The notes: a model not told the origin generated them from the sequence alone. Numbered from the stretch's first letter, positions 1-7,790 are shown. The stretch: DNA of 64,000 bases from Arthrobacter roseus (GCF_016907875.1 NZ_JAFBCU010000001.1:1984001-2048000); one strand, 5' to 3'. Numbers and translations are program-made.

Positions 1-315
1 AGAGACCGTAAGCAGTACGACTTCGAGATCAAGCTCGAGATCGTGCTTCGCCATACCCGGGGTGAGTCTGGAAGGGCTCTTTCCGAGGAGTTTGGTCTTC
101 CCTCGCCGAGCACCGTCGCCAATTGGACGAGCATCTTCCGCCGCGACGGGGAAGACGGGCTGCGCCCGAAGCGGCGTGGCAAACCGCCAACCATTCGCGG
201 GGATTCCCCTCCGGAAAGCGAGACCGAGACGCTGCGCACGGAGAACGAGCGGCTTCGCGCTGAGGTAGCGTACTTGGGAAAATTGCGGGCCTTGAGGTCA
301 CCGGAACGACGCTGA
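1..315 (+). CDS. IS3-family transposase OrfA (5' partial)
   Basis: This is the DNA-binding subunit of an IS3-type transposase. The frame is open from base 1, and the visible part (about 104 residues) has a helix-turn-helix of the IS3 OrfA type (SEEFGLPSPSTVANW) followed by a leucine-rich stretch (ETLRTENERLRAEVAYL) that fits the OrfA zipper. It ends in TGA at 313-315, two bases before the GTG usually called for orfB. Family knowledge says OrfA alone regulates transposition, while the frameshifted OrfAB fusion is the transposase. The slippery site lies at 276-282. Confidence 0.85.
   Translation, partial: RDRKQYDFEIKLEIVLRHTRGESGRALSEEFGLPSPSTVANWTSIFRRDGEDGLRPKRRGKPPTIRGDSPPESETETLRTENERLRAEVAYLGKLRALRSPERR
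276..282 (+). promoter_or_regulatory. -1 ribosomal frameshift slippery heptamer (GGGAAAA)
   Basis: In the orfA frame the codons read TTG GGA AAA, so 276-282 has the X-XXY-YYZ form G GGA AAA. Slipping back one base gives GGG AAA ATT and continues without a stop into the orfB frame (LGK-IAGLEVTGTTLKVRAV). This is the position and geometry expected for production of an IS3 OrfAB fusion. No stimulatory structure was worked out. Confidence 0.65.
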
Positions 316-317
316 AA

Positions 318-1136
318 GTGCGAGCTGTCGACGACCTCAAGGCGCACTACCCGCTTCCCCTGTTGCTGCAACTCGCGGATCTTCCACGGTCCACGTTCTA
401 CGACCACCGGCGCCGGCTCAGTCGTGGGGACACCCGAACGGCGGCGAACAGCGCATACGGGCACCGGCGCATCCTCGCCGTCCTGCTCCGACAGGGATGG
501 CAGGTGTCGAAGAAGACTGTGCTCAAACTGATGCGCGAGCTCGGCCTGCAGTGCCCGGTGCGGCGCCGCAAACGGTACAACTCCTTCCGTGGTGAGGTCG
601 GGGAGGCGGCCGAGAACGTGTTGAACCGCCAGTTCGCGACGGAGTCTCGGCACACGAAGTGGGTCACGGACGTGACCGAGTTCAACATCGGTGCCTCCAA
701 GGTCTACCTGTCGCCTGTTCTCGATCTCCACGACAACCGGGTCATCTCTGCCACGGCCGGGCCTTCTCCGAGCGTCAAAATGGTCACCGACGGCCTCCGC
801 ATGGCAATCGACACTCTCCACCCTGACGAGAAACCTCTCGTCCACTCCGACCAGGGATTTCAGTACCGCCACACCCTCTGGCGGGATACGTTGCGCGACG
901 CGGGGCTCACTCAGTCGATGTCTCGCAAGGGCACGTGTCTTGACAACGCCGTCATGGAAGGGTTCTTCAGCCACCTCAAGGAGGAATGGTTCCGCATCCA
1001 GAAACCCGAAACTCTCGCCGAGTTCCACGCGGGGCTCACTGACTACCTCGGATGGTGGAACACCACCCGAATTCAAGGACGACTTGGCTACCTCAGCCCG
1101 GACGAGTACCGCGCCCAAACAACCGCCATCGCCTAG
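318..1136 (+). CDS. IS3-family transposase OrfB (DDE integrase core)
   Basis: This is the catalytic part of the IS3 transposase, 272 residues as called from the GTG at 318. It contains an N-terminal HTH_21-like segment (YGHRRILAVLLRQGW) and the rve integrase core with the DDE triad visible as TDVTEF, HSDQGFQY and MEGFFSHLKEEW, ending in the usual WWNTTRIQGRLGYLSPDEY tail. The frame is open upstream to the slippery site at 276, so the functional product is probably an OrfA-OrfB fusion and the GTG start may not be used. The length is normal for the family and no damage is seen. Confidence 0.92.
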   Translation: MRAVDDLKAHYPLPLLLQLADLPRSTFYDHRRRLSRGDTRTAANSAYGHRRILAVLLRQGWQVSKKTVLKLMRELGLQCPVRRRKRYNSFRGEVGEAAENVLNRQFATESRHTKWVTDVTEFNIGASKVYLSPVLDLHDNRVISATAGPSPSVKMVTDGLRMAIDTLHPDEKPLVHSDQGFQYRHTLWRDTLRDAGLTQSMSRKGTCLDNAVMEGFFSHLKEEWFRIQKPETLAEFHAGLTDYLGWWNTTRIQGRLGYLSPDEYRAQTTAIA

Positions 1137-1174
1137 GGTTCAATTACAGAGTCCAACTTTCGGGGACCACTCCA

Positions 1175-2762
1175 CTAGGCCGTTGAAGTTTTCGTTTGCA
1201 CCGCGTTGCCATGGGCTGGATCGTTCGGCAAAATACACCGGAACCCCGCTGGCTTTGGTGAGTTCCTCGTGGCTGGCCATTTCCACTCCTTGGTCCCATG
1301 TCAATGAGCGTTTCAGGGATGGCGGCAGCTTGGCGAACGCGCTGATGGCTGCGGCGTTGACGCTTGCCGCGGTATGGTCCTGGGGCAGGTTGACGATGAT
1401 TCCATACTGGGTTTTCCGTTCCCTCAGAGTCATCATTGCCGAGACGGACCCGACCCCCACGACGAGGTCGCCTTCCCAATGGCCAGCTTCCAACCGTGTT
1501 TCCACCTCTGCCGGGCGCTGGTCAATCATTGTCATGTTGCGGATCCGTGAGCCTTGCCCCGTGCGGATGCGCCAACGGGTCTTACGGATTCGTCGACCGG
1601 TGCGCAGCTTGGTGGCGTAGCGCTTGTGCAGGCCTTGGCCCTCGCGCAGCAGCAGCGACCGGTAGATCGTTTCGGGACAGAGCCGCAATGACGGGTCATC
1701 GGGGTAGGTCCTCTTCATCCATCCGCAGATTTCATCCGGGGACCAGCAGCGGTTGAGTTTGCGTTGCACGAGCCCGCGCAGCCCGGGGTTGGCGGCGAGT
1801 TTGTGGGCTTTGGGTCGGGCCCGTTGCCGCCGGGCATCGTGGTCGGCCGTGCGGGGCAGGTACCGCCCTTCGCCGTCGCGGTGGCGGTCCAGTTCTCGTT
1901 TGATGGTGGAGGGCTGACGGCCCAGTTCACGGGCCACCCGGCGCATGGAATGTCCCAAGTTCAAGAGGTCCGCAATCCGTAGCCGTTCCCGGACATCGAG
2001 GTAGCGACCAGCCGCTACCGGCGGCGGTTGGAGGGAAGGGATCTGGTAGTTATTGGCGCGCCGCAGCAGCGTGCCGGTTCGTCTGTGCATACCGAGAAGT
2101 CTGCATGCTTCGGCGTTGCTTTTGCCCTCGCGCATCAGCTGCCAGTACTTCGCGGCCCGTTCAGCGCGGTGCTGTTGCGCCTTAGAAATTGTTGAGGCCA
2201 GTACCTGGTCCGCGTAGCGGCTCGATGACATGACGGCGGCGTGCTGGGCTGCCGCTGCCGCGTTGCGTACCTTGGCAAGCCGGGCAAGGCGTTCGCGTTC
2301 GCAACTGCGGCAGCGCTGGTCTGTCAGACGCAGCAGTGCTTGGCAGCGCCTCAAGGTGACCTTCTGGCCGCGGAGCAGGTCAAAGCGCACGTGAACTCAC
2401 CGATACGCGGTCGAACGGCTCACCCCGCTGGCCGAGGCCGAGAGTTCAAGGCTGCCGCCATTTTCAAACGCGGCCCAGAAAGTGGCCTCGTCCGCGACGT
2501 TGACCTGCAGATGGTGGCGGTCCGTGGCCTCGCTGACTGTCGCCTCCCACGATGGGAGCCTGGACGTGGTGAACCCAAGTGCCGCCCTCGCTTCTGCTGT
2601 ACTCAAACCCTGACGGCGCAACTGAAGATAGCTTTCACGCAACCAGCGGTATCCAACTTCTTGGTGGATGCCGGCTGCGCGGACGGATGATCTAAGACTG
2701 CTTCCTTGCTTGATCGAGGCCAAAAACCGGAGACCAGCTGGAGAGGAAGACTTCAAATACAT
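1175..2762 (-). pseudogene. IS30-family transposase, nonsense-mutated and 3'-truncated by IS3
   Basis: Read from 2762 down, one frame encodes an extended IS30 transposase. It has an N-terminal region (MYLKSSSPAGLRFLASIKQG), a helix-turn-helix (LRIADLLNLGHSMRRVARE) and the catalytic core with LEAGHWEGDLVVG, LTWDQGVEMASH and SPWQRGANENFNGL. A TGA at 2397-2399 interrupts the same frame between STAYR and VHVRFDLLRG; the missing residue is probably Trp (TGG to TGA), which is inferred. The 3' end stops at NFNGL, where the IS3 right end begins at 1174, so the last C-terminal residues are lost. It is not expected to make an active transposase. Confidence 0.85.
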
Positions 2763-2907
2763 ATCGAATCACCTTGAAATAGGTGTTGCTTCGATCGATA
2801 GAATCCCGCGTCCCTAGCCTGGTCGGTCACTGACTGAAGACGGGTTGGGAACCGCACTACACAGTTTCCAGCCCCTGGTTTTCCTTGTTTTCCCTGGATA
2901 AGGAAAT
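2763..2907. other. Short spacer beyond the IS30 gene
   Basis: No convincing gene is seen here. It should contain the outer inverted repeat of the IS30 element, upstream of the transposase start at 2762, but I could not define that repeat because its partner end was destroyed by the IS3 insertion. Confidence 0.4.
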
Positions 2908-3165
2908 CTACCGGTCCCGGTTCTTCTCTTCTTCGAGGGTCCGTCGGCCTGGGCGCAGTGCCCCGGGTTGTACCGGGCCCCACGTCCTGCCCTGGTTATG
3001 TTTGCGCTGTAATCGTTTCACTTCCCGCAGAACGGCCGCTTCGATCAGGTCCGTTACCGACCGATACCCCTCAGCGTGCCCTGCGGCGAGGAACGCGGCG
3101 CGCACCTGATCGGCGTCGCCCTGAGTGAAGTAGGGGGTGAAGGACACCGGTTTACGTTTACTCAT
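2908..3165 (-). CDS. Small plasmid-type protein downstream of KfrA homologue, possible partition/DNA-binding protein
   Basis: The protein has 85 residues and starts with ATG 8 nt after the stop of the KfrA-like gene, so the two are almost certainly cotranscribed. The segment YRSVTDLIEAAVLREVKRLQ could form a helix-helix pair like that of short ribbon-helix-helix or ParB-type plasmid partition proteins of actinobacteria. The tail is basic and disordered (RPGRRTLEEEKNRDR). The partition role rests mainly on the neighbour and on the size; no catalytic motif is present. It could also be a simple accessory regulator. Confidence 0.55.
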   Translation of the reverse strand: MSKRKPVSFTPYFTQGDADQVRAAFLAAGHAEGYRSVTDLIEAAVLREVKRLQRKHNQGRTWGPVQPGALRPGRRTLEEEKNRDR

Positions 3166-3173
3166 GTACTCAC

Positions 3174-3761
3174 CTACTCATCATGTGCTGGTTGTGCCGG
3201 TGGGGTGATGCGTTCCAGGAGTGCTTCGTGTGCCTGGCTCAGGGTAGTGTTCCTGGCCTCCGCTGCAGCTAGTTGGGTTGCTGCCGCCTGTACTTGCCCG
3301 ACGGCGGCTTGTTCAGCCGTGCGGGCATCCTGCAGTTCGGCGCCAAGATTCGCGAGCTGTTGTTCCAGGTCGGTGATCCTCACAGCAGCCTTCGCTGCTA
3401 CCGTGTCTTCTTCTGCGGTGGTTTTGTCCAGATCGGCGACGAGTTCCGAGATTTCAGTGTCCTTGTCTTTACGTTCCTGCACCCACACGGCCTCCACGGC
3501 GGCGTGCCGCTCCCCCGCCAGGGTGGACGCTTCAGCCCAACAGGCACCAGCCAACCGGGTGGCCTGCTCCAACAGGGCCGGCGGCGTCGCGGCGACCTGA
3601 CCACCGACAGCGGCTTTCTCCTCCGCCCATTCCTTCAAGTACCGGGTGGCATCCGCGTTGGACACCCCGGCCGCGGAACGCACCGTGGACACCGTGGGGC
3701 GGCGCTCGACGCTGATCTGCTCGGCAGCGGCATACACACGGTCTTTGACACTCTGAGCCAC
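3174..3761 (-). CDS. KfrA-like plasmid DNA-binding coiled-coil protein
   Basis: The protein has 195 residues. The first 55 or so (SVKDRVYAAAEQISVERRPT, then VRSAAGVSNADATRYLKEW) match the KfrA N-terminal helix-turn-helix domain found on many plasmids. The rest is a long alanine/glutamate-rich coiled coil (about residues 85-185). KfrA proteins bind operator repeats by their N-terminus and oligomerise by the coiled coil, acting as autoregulators and aids to plasmid segregation. The start is GTG at 3759-3761 with a GGAGGG Shine-Dalgarno about 7 nt upstream. A 12-bp inverted repeat lies just upstream (3783-3820). This points to a plasmid or integrated-plasmid origin for this part of the window. 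Confidence 0.8.
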   Translation of the reverse strand: MAQSVKDRVYAAAEQISVERRPTVSTVRSAAGVSNADATRYLKEWAEEKAAVGGQVAATPPALLEQATRLAGACWAEASTLAGERHAAVEAVWVQERKDKDTEISELVADLDKTTAEEDTVAAKAAVRITDLEQQLANLGAELQDARTAEQAAVGQVQAAATQLAAAEARNTTLSQAHEALLERITPPAQPAHDE

Positions 3762-3782
3762 AACGGACCCTCCTCAAAATAG

Positions 3783-3820
3783 GAACAGTAGTAGGAGTAG
3801 TAACAATACTACTACTGTTC
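3783..3820. promoter_or_regulatory. Probable KfrA-type operator: 12-bp inverted repeat
   Basis: GAACAGTAGTAG (3783-3794) is repeated as its exact reverse complement CTACTACTGTTC (3809-3820), with a 14-nt spacer that itself carries further GTAGTA/TACTAC half-sites. It starts about 22 nt upstream of the GTG of the KfrA-like gene, where an autoregulatory operator would be expected. The repeat is read directly from the sequence; the operator role is inferred. Confidence 0.65.
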
Positions 3821-3824
3821 TGTG

Positions 3825-4022
3825 TTAGAAGGGTGGTTTGCTGCTGTCTGCCGGGCCGGTGCCCCATCCGTCGCTGGTGCCGGTATTCGCGGGTACTGCC
3901 CAGGGGTCGGGCCGACTGATTCCCAGGTGTTGGCATAACTCGGAAACGCTGGGTCCGTCGGCGGCCATGGGATCGAATTCGACGATCTGGCGGCGCACGG
4001 AAGTAGTGAGGGATTTAGGCAT
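3825..4022 (-). pseudogene. IS481-family transposase, N-terminal fragment
   Basis: The first 37 residues (MPKSLTTSVRRQIVEFDP, then SVSELCQHLGISRP) match the N-terminal helix-turn-helix of IS481-type transposases of Actinobacteria. After that the frame runs into unrelated Pro/Gly/Ser-rich sequence and stops at 65 residues, whereas the family has about 300-400. No DDE core is present. It is a 5' remnant, cut on the side facing the KfrA operator. Its own upstream repeats survive at 4074-4169. Confidence 0.7.
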
Positions 4023-4073
4023 CCTCCATTATCAAAACCCGGTCATCCCCGGGACTCCGCAAGCCGACGAACC

Positions 4074-4169
4074 TGTAAACAAGGTGGTGAGACATGCTGT
4101 AAGCAGGGCCTTGAGACATGGTGTAAACAAGGTCATGAGAGAGACTGTAAACAAGGCACTGAGACATCA
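4074..4169. repeat. Four tandem 24-bp iteron-like repeats
   Basis: Four units in exact 24-bp register start at 4074, 4098, 4122 and 4146. The consensus begins TGTAAACAAGG and ends TGAGACAT; unit 2 has TGTAAGCAGGG and unit 3 has a diverged end. In plus-strand translation they give an eight-residue repeat (VNKVVRHA-type), which is probably meaningless. They lie 52 bp upstream of the IS481 transposase start, so they are either transposase-binding repeats at the IS481 end or plasmid iterons. Confidence 0.8.
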
Positions 4170-4181
4170 CACCTGAACACC

Positions 4182-4442
4182 GTGCCCGGCTGGTACCAAC
4201 CACCCAAGACCGAAAAGGAAACCCGGTTATGGGATCAACGTCTCGAAGAAATCACCACCTACATGACCACCCATGACCGGTGGCCAACATACCGCAAAGG
4301 ACAAAAAGACCTACCCAACGTGTTGGCCGCCTGGCTCTGGGCCCAACGCCGCCGCCACCGAGGTGGAACACTCCCCCAGGCCCGGGTCGAGTCCCTGAAC
4401 GCGCAGCTTCCCACATGGTACCAACCACTGCCCACCCAATAA
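4182..4442 (+). pseudogene. Helicase-associated (HA) domain protein, C-terminal fragment
   Basis: The 86 residues contain one complete helicase-associated repeat (LWDQRLEEITTYMTTHDRWP ... LAAWLWAQRRRHRGGTL ... LNAQLPTWYQ), preceded by the tail of another (VPGWYQPP). Such repeats occur in tandem at the C-terminus of large actinobacterial plasmid helicases. No helicase motor is present, and the frame begins right after the 24-bp repeats, so the gene has lost its 5' part. The called GTG start is only the first available codon. Confidence 0.65.
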
Positions 4443-4558
4443 CCGGTGTAATGCGCATCACGCTGGCGCTGTTAGGATCACTTCCGAGAAGCGTTGATAG
4501 ATGACGGGTTAAGCAGCTAGCCCATGGAAAACGCCGTAGCGATGGAGTGACAGAATCC

Positions 4559-4885
4559 ATGGAACATAAAGTACAGGTGCTGGTGGGATTGGATATCGAT
4601 CACCAGGTAGCCACCCTCGATGTCACCGGCTGCCTGACGGAAAGTTCTGTCCCGGTCCTTTTCCCGCTCATCCGACGCGCCGGGGCGATGATAGACAGTC
4701 CAAGGGTCGATGTGGTGCTCAATCATGCCAGGCATGTCGACCAGGCCGGCCTGGATCTGTTGAAAGAGTTCGCTGCGGATCCGACTCGCTCAGGGTGTGG
4801 GCGCGCGATCAGTATTTCAGCCCCGGCAGCACTACCACCCTGCCCAACCCTGCAGCCAGCACCAGCAGAAACGGTCGCAGCATGA
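4559..4885 (+). CDS. STAS-like domain protein
   Basis: A protein of about 108 residues. Its pattern of alternating strands and helices (VATLDVTGCLTESSVPVLFP, then PRVDVVLNHARHVDQAGLDL) looks like a STAS/anti-sigma-antagonist fold: a beta-strand entry, and a conserved Asp-x-x-Gly-Leu-x-x-Leu near the site where antagonists carry the phosphorylatable Ser. Here that position reads DQAGLDLL with no Ser, so classic anti-anti-sigma phosphorylation is doubtful. ATG at 4559 is chosen with GGAG 11 nt upstream; GTG at 4547 is an alternative. Its stop overlaps the next start (ATGA, 4882-4885), which suggests translational coupling. Confidence 0.55.
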   Translation: MEHKVQVLVGLDIDHQVATLDVTGCLTESSVPVLFPLIRRAGAMIDSPRVDVVLNHARHVDQAGLDLLKEFAADPTRSGCGRAISISAPAALPPCPTLQPAPAETVAA

Positions 4886-5124
4886 ACACCGTCCGACCCC
4901 TTCCAGCGGTGCCGCCGAACAAGGGACACCAGCTGTTTACCTTTGATCTCTCCTCCGTGTCCAGCAGTCGTCTGACTACCCTGAGCGACAAGCTGTACAA
5001 GGAACTCGATACTGTTGCCCCGGACGCACGAGCCCGGGATCGTGACGATGACCTCATCGAGGAAATCGGACTTCGGAACGGCCCTTCCACTGATAGGGTC
5101 GACGATGTCCAGAGTTCAGCATAA
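4882..5124 (+). CDS. Small hypothetical protein of the STAS/GNAT unit
   Basis: An 80-residue hydrophilic protein that I do not recognise. It starts at the ATG of an ATGA overlap with the STAS-like gene and its 3' end overlaps the GNAT start by 20 nt, so it lies tightly within a three-gene unit. The predicted product has one helix-prone segment (SRLTTLSDKLYKELDTV) and an acidic stretch (ARDRDDDLIEEIG). There is no signal peptide and no membrane segment. The overlap geometry supports it as a real gene; its function is unknown. Confidence 0.5.
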   Translation: MNTVRPLPAVPPNKGHQLFTFDLSSVSSSRLTTLSDKLYKELDTVAPDARARDRDDDLIEEIGLRNGPSTDRVDDVQSSA

Positions 5125-5461
5125 TTTTGCCGCTTCACGATTCGATATTTACTCCGACGGGATCGTGGCCGCAAGTGTCCATTACCGGATGAACGGCGCC
5201 GAAATGTCCTTCATCTACACCGAAATCAACGACAGCCTCCAAACGCCTCCGCTGGTTCAGAGCCTGATCCGTGGCTGCCTGGATAATGCCCACCGCCACC
5301 GCCTGGCAGTGCTGCCGTTCTGCCCCACCATGTGCGCATACATCAAACACCACACCCAATACACGGCACTGGTCCCCTTGGCACAACGTGAACGGTTTTA
5401 CCTTCCAACAACTCCGCGTCCACCACGCCAGGCACACCTGACCGTAGTGCGCCCGCAATAG
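5105..5461 (+). CDS. Small GNAT-type N-acetyltransferase (YjdJ-like)
   Basis: A 118-residue protein resembling the short GNAT-like family (PF14542 type). It shows FDIYSDGIVAASVHYRMNGA (strand pair), IYTEINDSLQTPPLVQSLIR in place of the usual HTEV..F.G.G..L acetyl-CoA segment, and LAVLPFCPTMCAYIKHHTQY near the end, where the family has a conserved P-x-C-x-x-x-x-x-Y/W-I..HPEY signature. ATG at 5105 is chosen because the family match starts just after it. These proteins are presumed acyltransferases of unknown substrate. It is the last gene of the 4559-5461 unit. Confidence 0.75.
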   Translation: MSRVQHNFAASRFDIYSDGIVAASVHYRMNGAEMSFIYTEINDSLQTPPLVQSLIRGCLDNAHRHRLAVLPFCPTMCAYIKHHTQYTALVPLAQRERFYLPTTPRPPRQAHLTVVRPQ

Positions 5462-5864
5462 CTGCAGGTGGAGGGCGGGTCGAGGAAACCGCTACCAAAT
5501 ACTGGAGGGACCCTCTGAACCCGCTGGACAGAGAGTCAGCGGAGTCATTTTTTACTTCCTGCCTCTACTGTCCAGAATCACTACGATGGCTGTTCTGTAC
5601 TGGACGAGGGATACACCGGTGCCGCTGACTGACACGGGTATTCTGAGCTGCTGTCCTTGCCGTCGCGCGCCCTTAGCATACGATTTTTTTCCGTTTTCTG
5701 AAGTGCCCCCAAGATGGCCATCTGAGTTTTGAAATAGGAAAGCGAAAGTCCCGCACGTTTAGCGGCTTGCTCGGTCGTCAGCTATCTAGCTTTTCGCATT
5801 CTTAATTTCCCCAATTTAACGGTTAACGTACGTTTCACCCGCAGGGTGGCAGGAACGGAGGCTC
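5462..5864. other. Intergenic region between GNAT gene and putP
   Basis: No gene is supported. An imperfect hairpin (GACCCTCTG near 5508 and CAGAGAGTC near 5529, one mismatch), followed by a T-rich stretch, could be the terminator of the STAS/GNAT unit. The AT-richer part around 5790-5835 precedes the putP stop and probably marks the change from accessory to core DNA. Confidence 0.4.
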
Positions 5865-7394
5865 TTACCGGACGACGGCCTCCTCGGTGTCCTTCGGAGG
5901 TTTAGGAGCCTCGACACGGCGGACCGCTTCGTCGAACTCGGCTTGAACCACAGCGCTGCGCTTGTACGTAAACTTGCTCACGACAACCGCGACGATCATG
6001 TTAAGGATGAACCCGGGAACGATCTCATATAGCAAGCCGGACAATTCGGAATTGCCCCAGGTGAAGACGACGACGGCGCCGGCGACCATACCGGACAATG
6101 CCCCAGGCATGGTGAGCTTCCTCCAGTACAGCGACAGCAGCACTGTCGGTCCGAAGGAGGCGCCGAAACCAGCCCAGGCGAATGCCACGAGCGCGAGAAT
6201 CGACTCGTTGCGATCTGCCGCCAACACAAATGCCATGATCGATACGACGAGCACACCGATGCGGCCAAGGATGACTCCCCGCTTCGGTGTGAGTGACTTC
6301 TTGGCAATCATGTTGTAAAGGTCCTCCACCAAAGCGGAGGAACTAACTACAAGCTGAGAGGAGATGGTGCTCATAATCGCAGCGAGAACAGCCGCCAAAA
6401 CGATGCCCGCAATCAGCGGGTGGAAAAATGCTTGTGAGAGCGCCAGGAAGACCGCTTCCGGGTCCGACAATGTCAGCTGCGGGTTCTGCTGGAAATAAGC
6501 CACACCGACCAGGGCCATGAGGATCGCACCGATGACGGAGATGACCATCCAACCAATACCAATACGGCGGCCAGCCTTGGCATCACGGGGAGAGCGGAGC
6601 GCCATGAACCGGACGAGGATATGGGGTTGTCCAAAGTAGCCCAGTCCCCAGGCAGCTGCCGAAACAATCGCGAGGAAGCCGGTTAATGTTCCCGCCCCTG
6701 CAACAATATTGAGCATCGAGGCATCAACCTGTCGGACAGACTCTGCCATGCCGCTGAAACCACCGACTTGAGTCAATCCGATGATCGGAACCACGAGCAG
6801 CGCGACCAGCATCAAAATGCCTTGGACGACGTCGGTGAACGTGGCGCCCATGAATCCGCCGAAGAGGGTGTAGAGGACCGTCACACCGGCGACCACGATG
6901 ATGCCCAAGTAGTAGTTGGAATCAAAGGAGCTCTCGAAGAAAGTTCCGCCGGCTACCATCCCGGAGGAGACGTAGAAGGTAAAGAAGGCAAGGATAATGA
7001 CTCCAGAAATGATCCGCAGCGCACGGGAATTGTCTTTGAGTCGGTTTTCAAAGAAGCTCGGGATGGTGATGGAGTTATTGGATACCTCTGTGTAGCTACG
7101 AAGGCGTGGTGCCACGAACTTCCAGTTCAGCCACGCACCGACGGTCAAACCAATGGCAATCCACGCCGCGGTGAGGCCGGAAAGGTAGATTGCTCCGGGC
7201 AGGGCCAGCAACAACCAACCGGACATATCCGAGGCACCGGCGCTGAGCGCGGCAACACCCGGCCGGAGTGTGCGCCCTGCAAGCATGTAGTCGTCGAGGT
7301 CGCTGGTCCGTTTATAGGCATACCAGCCGATCCCCAGCATGACGATCATATAGACAACCATGGCCAAGATCTTAAACGTCTGATCGTTCATCAC
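5865..7394 (-). CDS. putP: Sodium/proline symporter PutP
   Basis: A 509-residue inner-membrane protein of the sodium:solute symporter family with about 13 hydrophobic helices. The N-terminus has the PutP-type LDDYMLAGRTLRP, and the sodium-site region ALSAGASDMSGWLLLALPGA is typical of proline symporters; FMGATFTDVVQG and the FAWAGFGASFGP segment also fit. It imports proline with Na+ for use by PutA, whose gene lies upstream on the same strand. The start is ATG at 7394 with AAGGA about 9 nt before it. The tail is charged and cytoplasmic. The length is normal and no damage is seen. Confidence 0.93.
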   Translation of the reverse strand: MMNDQTFKILAMVVYMIVMLGIGWYAYKRTSDLDDYMLAGRTLRPGVAALSAGASDMSGWLLLALPGAIYLSGLTAAWIAIGLTVGAWLNWKFVAPRLRSYTEVSNNSITIPSFFENRLKDNSRALRIISGVIILAFFTFYVSSGMVAGGTFFESSFDSNYYLGIIVVAGVTVLYTLFGGFMGATFTDVVQGILMLVALLVVPIIGLTQVGGFSGMAESVRQVDASMLNIVAGAGTLTGFLAIVSAAAWGLGYFGQPHILVRFMALRSPRDAKAGRRIGIGWMVISVIGAILMALVGVAYFQQNPQLTLSDPEAVFLALSQAFFHPLIAGIVLAAVLAAIMSTISSQLVVSSSALVEDLYNMIAKKSLTPKRGVILGRIGVLVVSIMAFVLAADRNESILALVAFAWAGFGASFGPTVLLSLYWRKLTMPGALSGMVAGAVVVFTWGNSELSGLLYEIVPGFILNMIVAVVVSKFTYKRSAVVQAEFDEAVRRVEAPKPPKDTEEAVVR

Positions 7395-7511
7395 ATGTCC
7401 TTACCTTTCAGGGAAAGCGCCCCTGTACAACCGGTGGTTGCCCTGCGGCCACCACCCGACCTGCTTCAGAGGGAAACCCGATTCCTCAGTCGTCGGGAAT
7501 GAATCGTGTTC

Positions 7512-7549
7512 CCCGGCACTGAGGGCGATTCGTTGCCCTCAGTGCCGGG
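7512..7549. terminator. 15-bp perfect stem-loop between putA and putP
   Basis: CCCGGCACTGAGGGC (7512-7526) pairs perfectly with 7535-7549 around an 8-nt loop. It lies just after the stop of the amidohydrolase remnant (7559) on the minus strand, so it probably terminated that gene. There is no clear U-run, so termination may be imperfect, or the hairpin may shape putP expression. Confidence 0.6.
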
Positions 7550-7558
7550 CTGTGAAGG

Positions 7559-7790
7559 CTATTCCTCTTTCTCCTCGCTCGGCGGTGATTGGGTGTCCTC
7601 GACCAGCGCTGAACCGCTCCCTTTATTCGGGAGGATTCGTTCCCCTGCTTCGTCCTCCTCGGGCCCGTTCGTCTGCTGGGTTTCCTCGTTTAGCCTGAGG
7701 GCGCCCGTGCCGTGCAGAGTCTTGAAGTTTTGCAGCGGATTCTCAGGTGCAAGAATTAAGTCGGCCAGCTTGCCGACTTCAATCCTGCCT
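7559..7790 (-). pseudogene. Amidohydrolase C-terminal remnant
   Basis: The minus strand between putA and putP encodes KGRIEVGKLADLILAPENPL followed by QNFKTLHGTGAL and an acidic tail ending EEKEE-stop. The G-x-I-x-x-G-K-L-A-D-L-x-x-x-x-x-N-P-L pattern is the conserved C-terminus of metal-dependent amidohydrolases (imidazolonepropionase-like). An in-frame stop lies just upstream and no catalytic part remains, so only about 75 residues survive. Nothing suggests it is translated. Confidence 0.65.

Larger units (their letters stand above)
1..1174 (+). mobile_element. IS3-family insertion sequence, left end outside window
   Basis: The element carries two overlapping transposase frames (orfA, orfB). 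Its right end is taken as 1174 because the minus strand there starts TGGAGTGGTCCCCGAAAGTT, which resembles the TG...CCCC(A/G)AAAGTTGGAC ends of IS3-family (IS3/IS150-like) elements. Immediately beyond 1174 the sequence becomes the C-terminal codons of an IS30 transposase read on the opposite strand, so this IS3 copy inserted into an older IS30 element. The left inverted repeat lies before base 1. OrfB is intact, so the copy could still be active. Confidence 0.8.

Noticed and set aside
4074-4169. Possible CRISPR array
   Set aside because: Units are contiguous 24-bp tandem repeats without unique spacers, and no cas genes are present.
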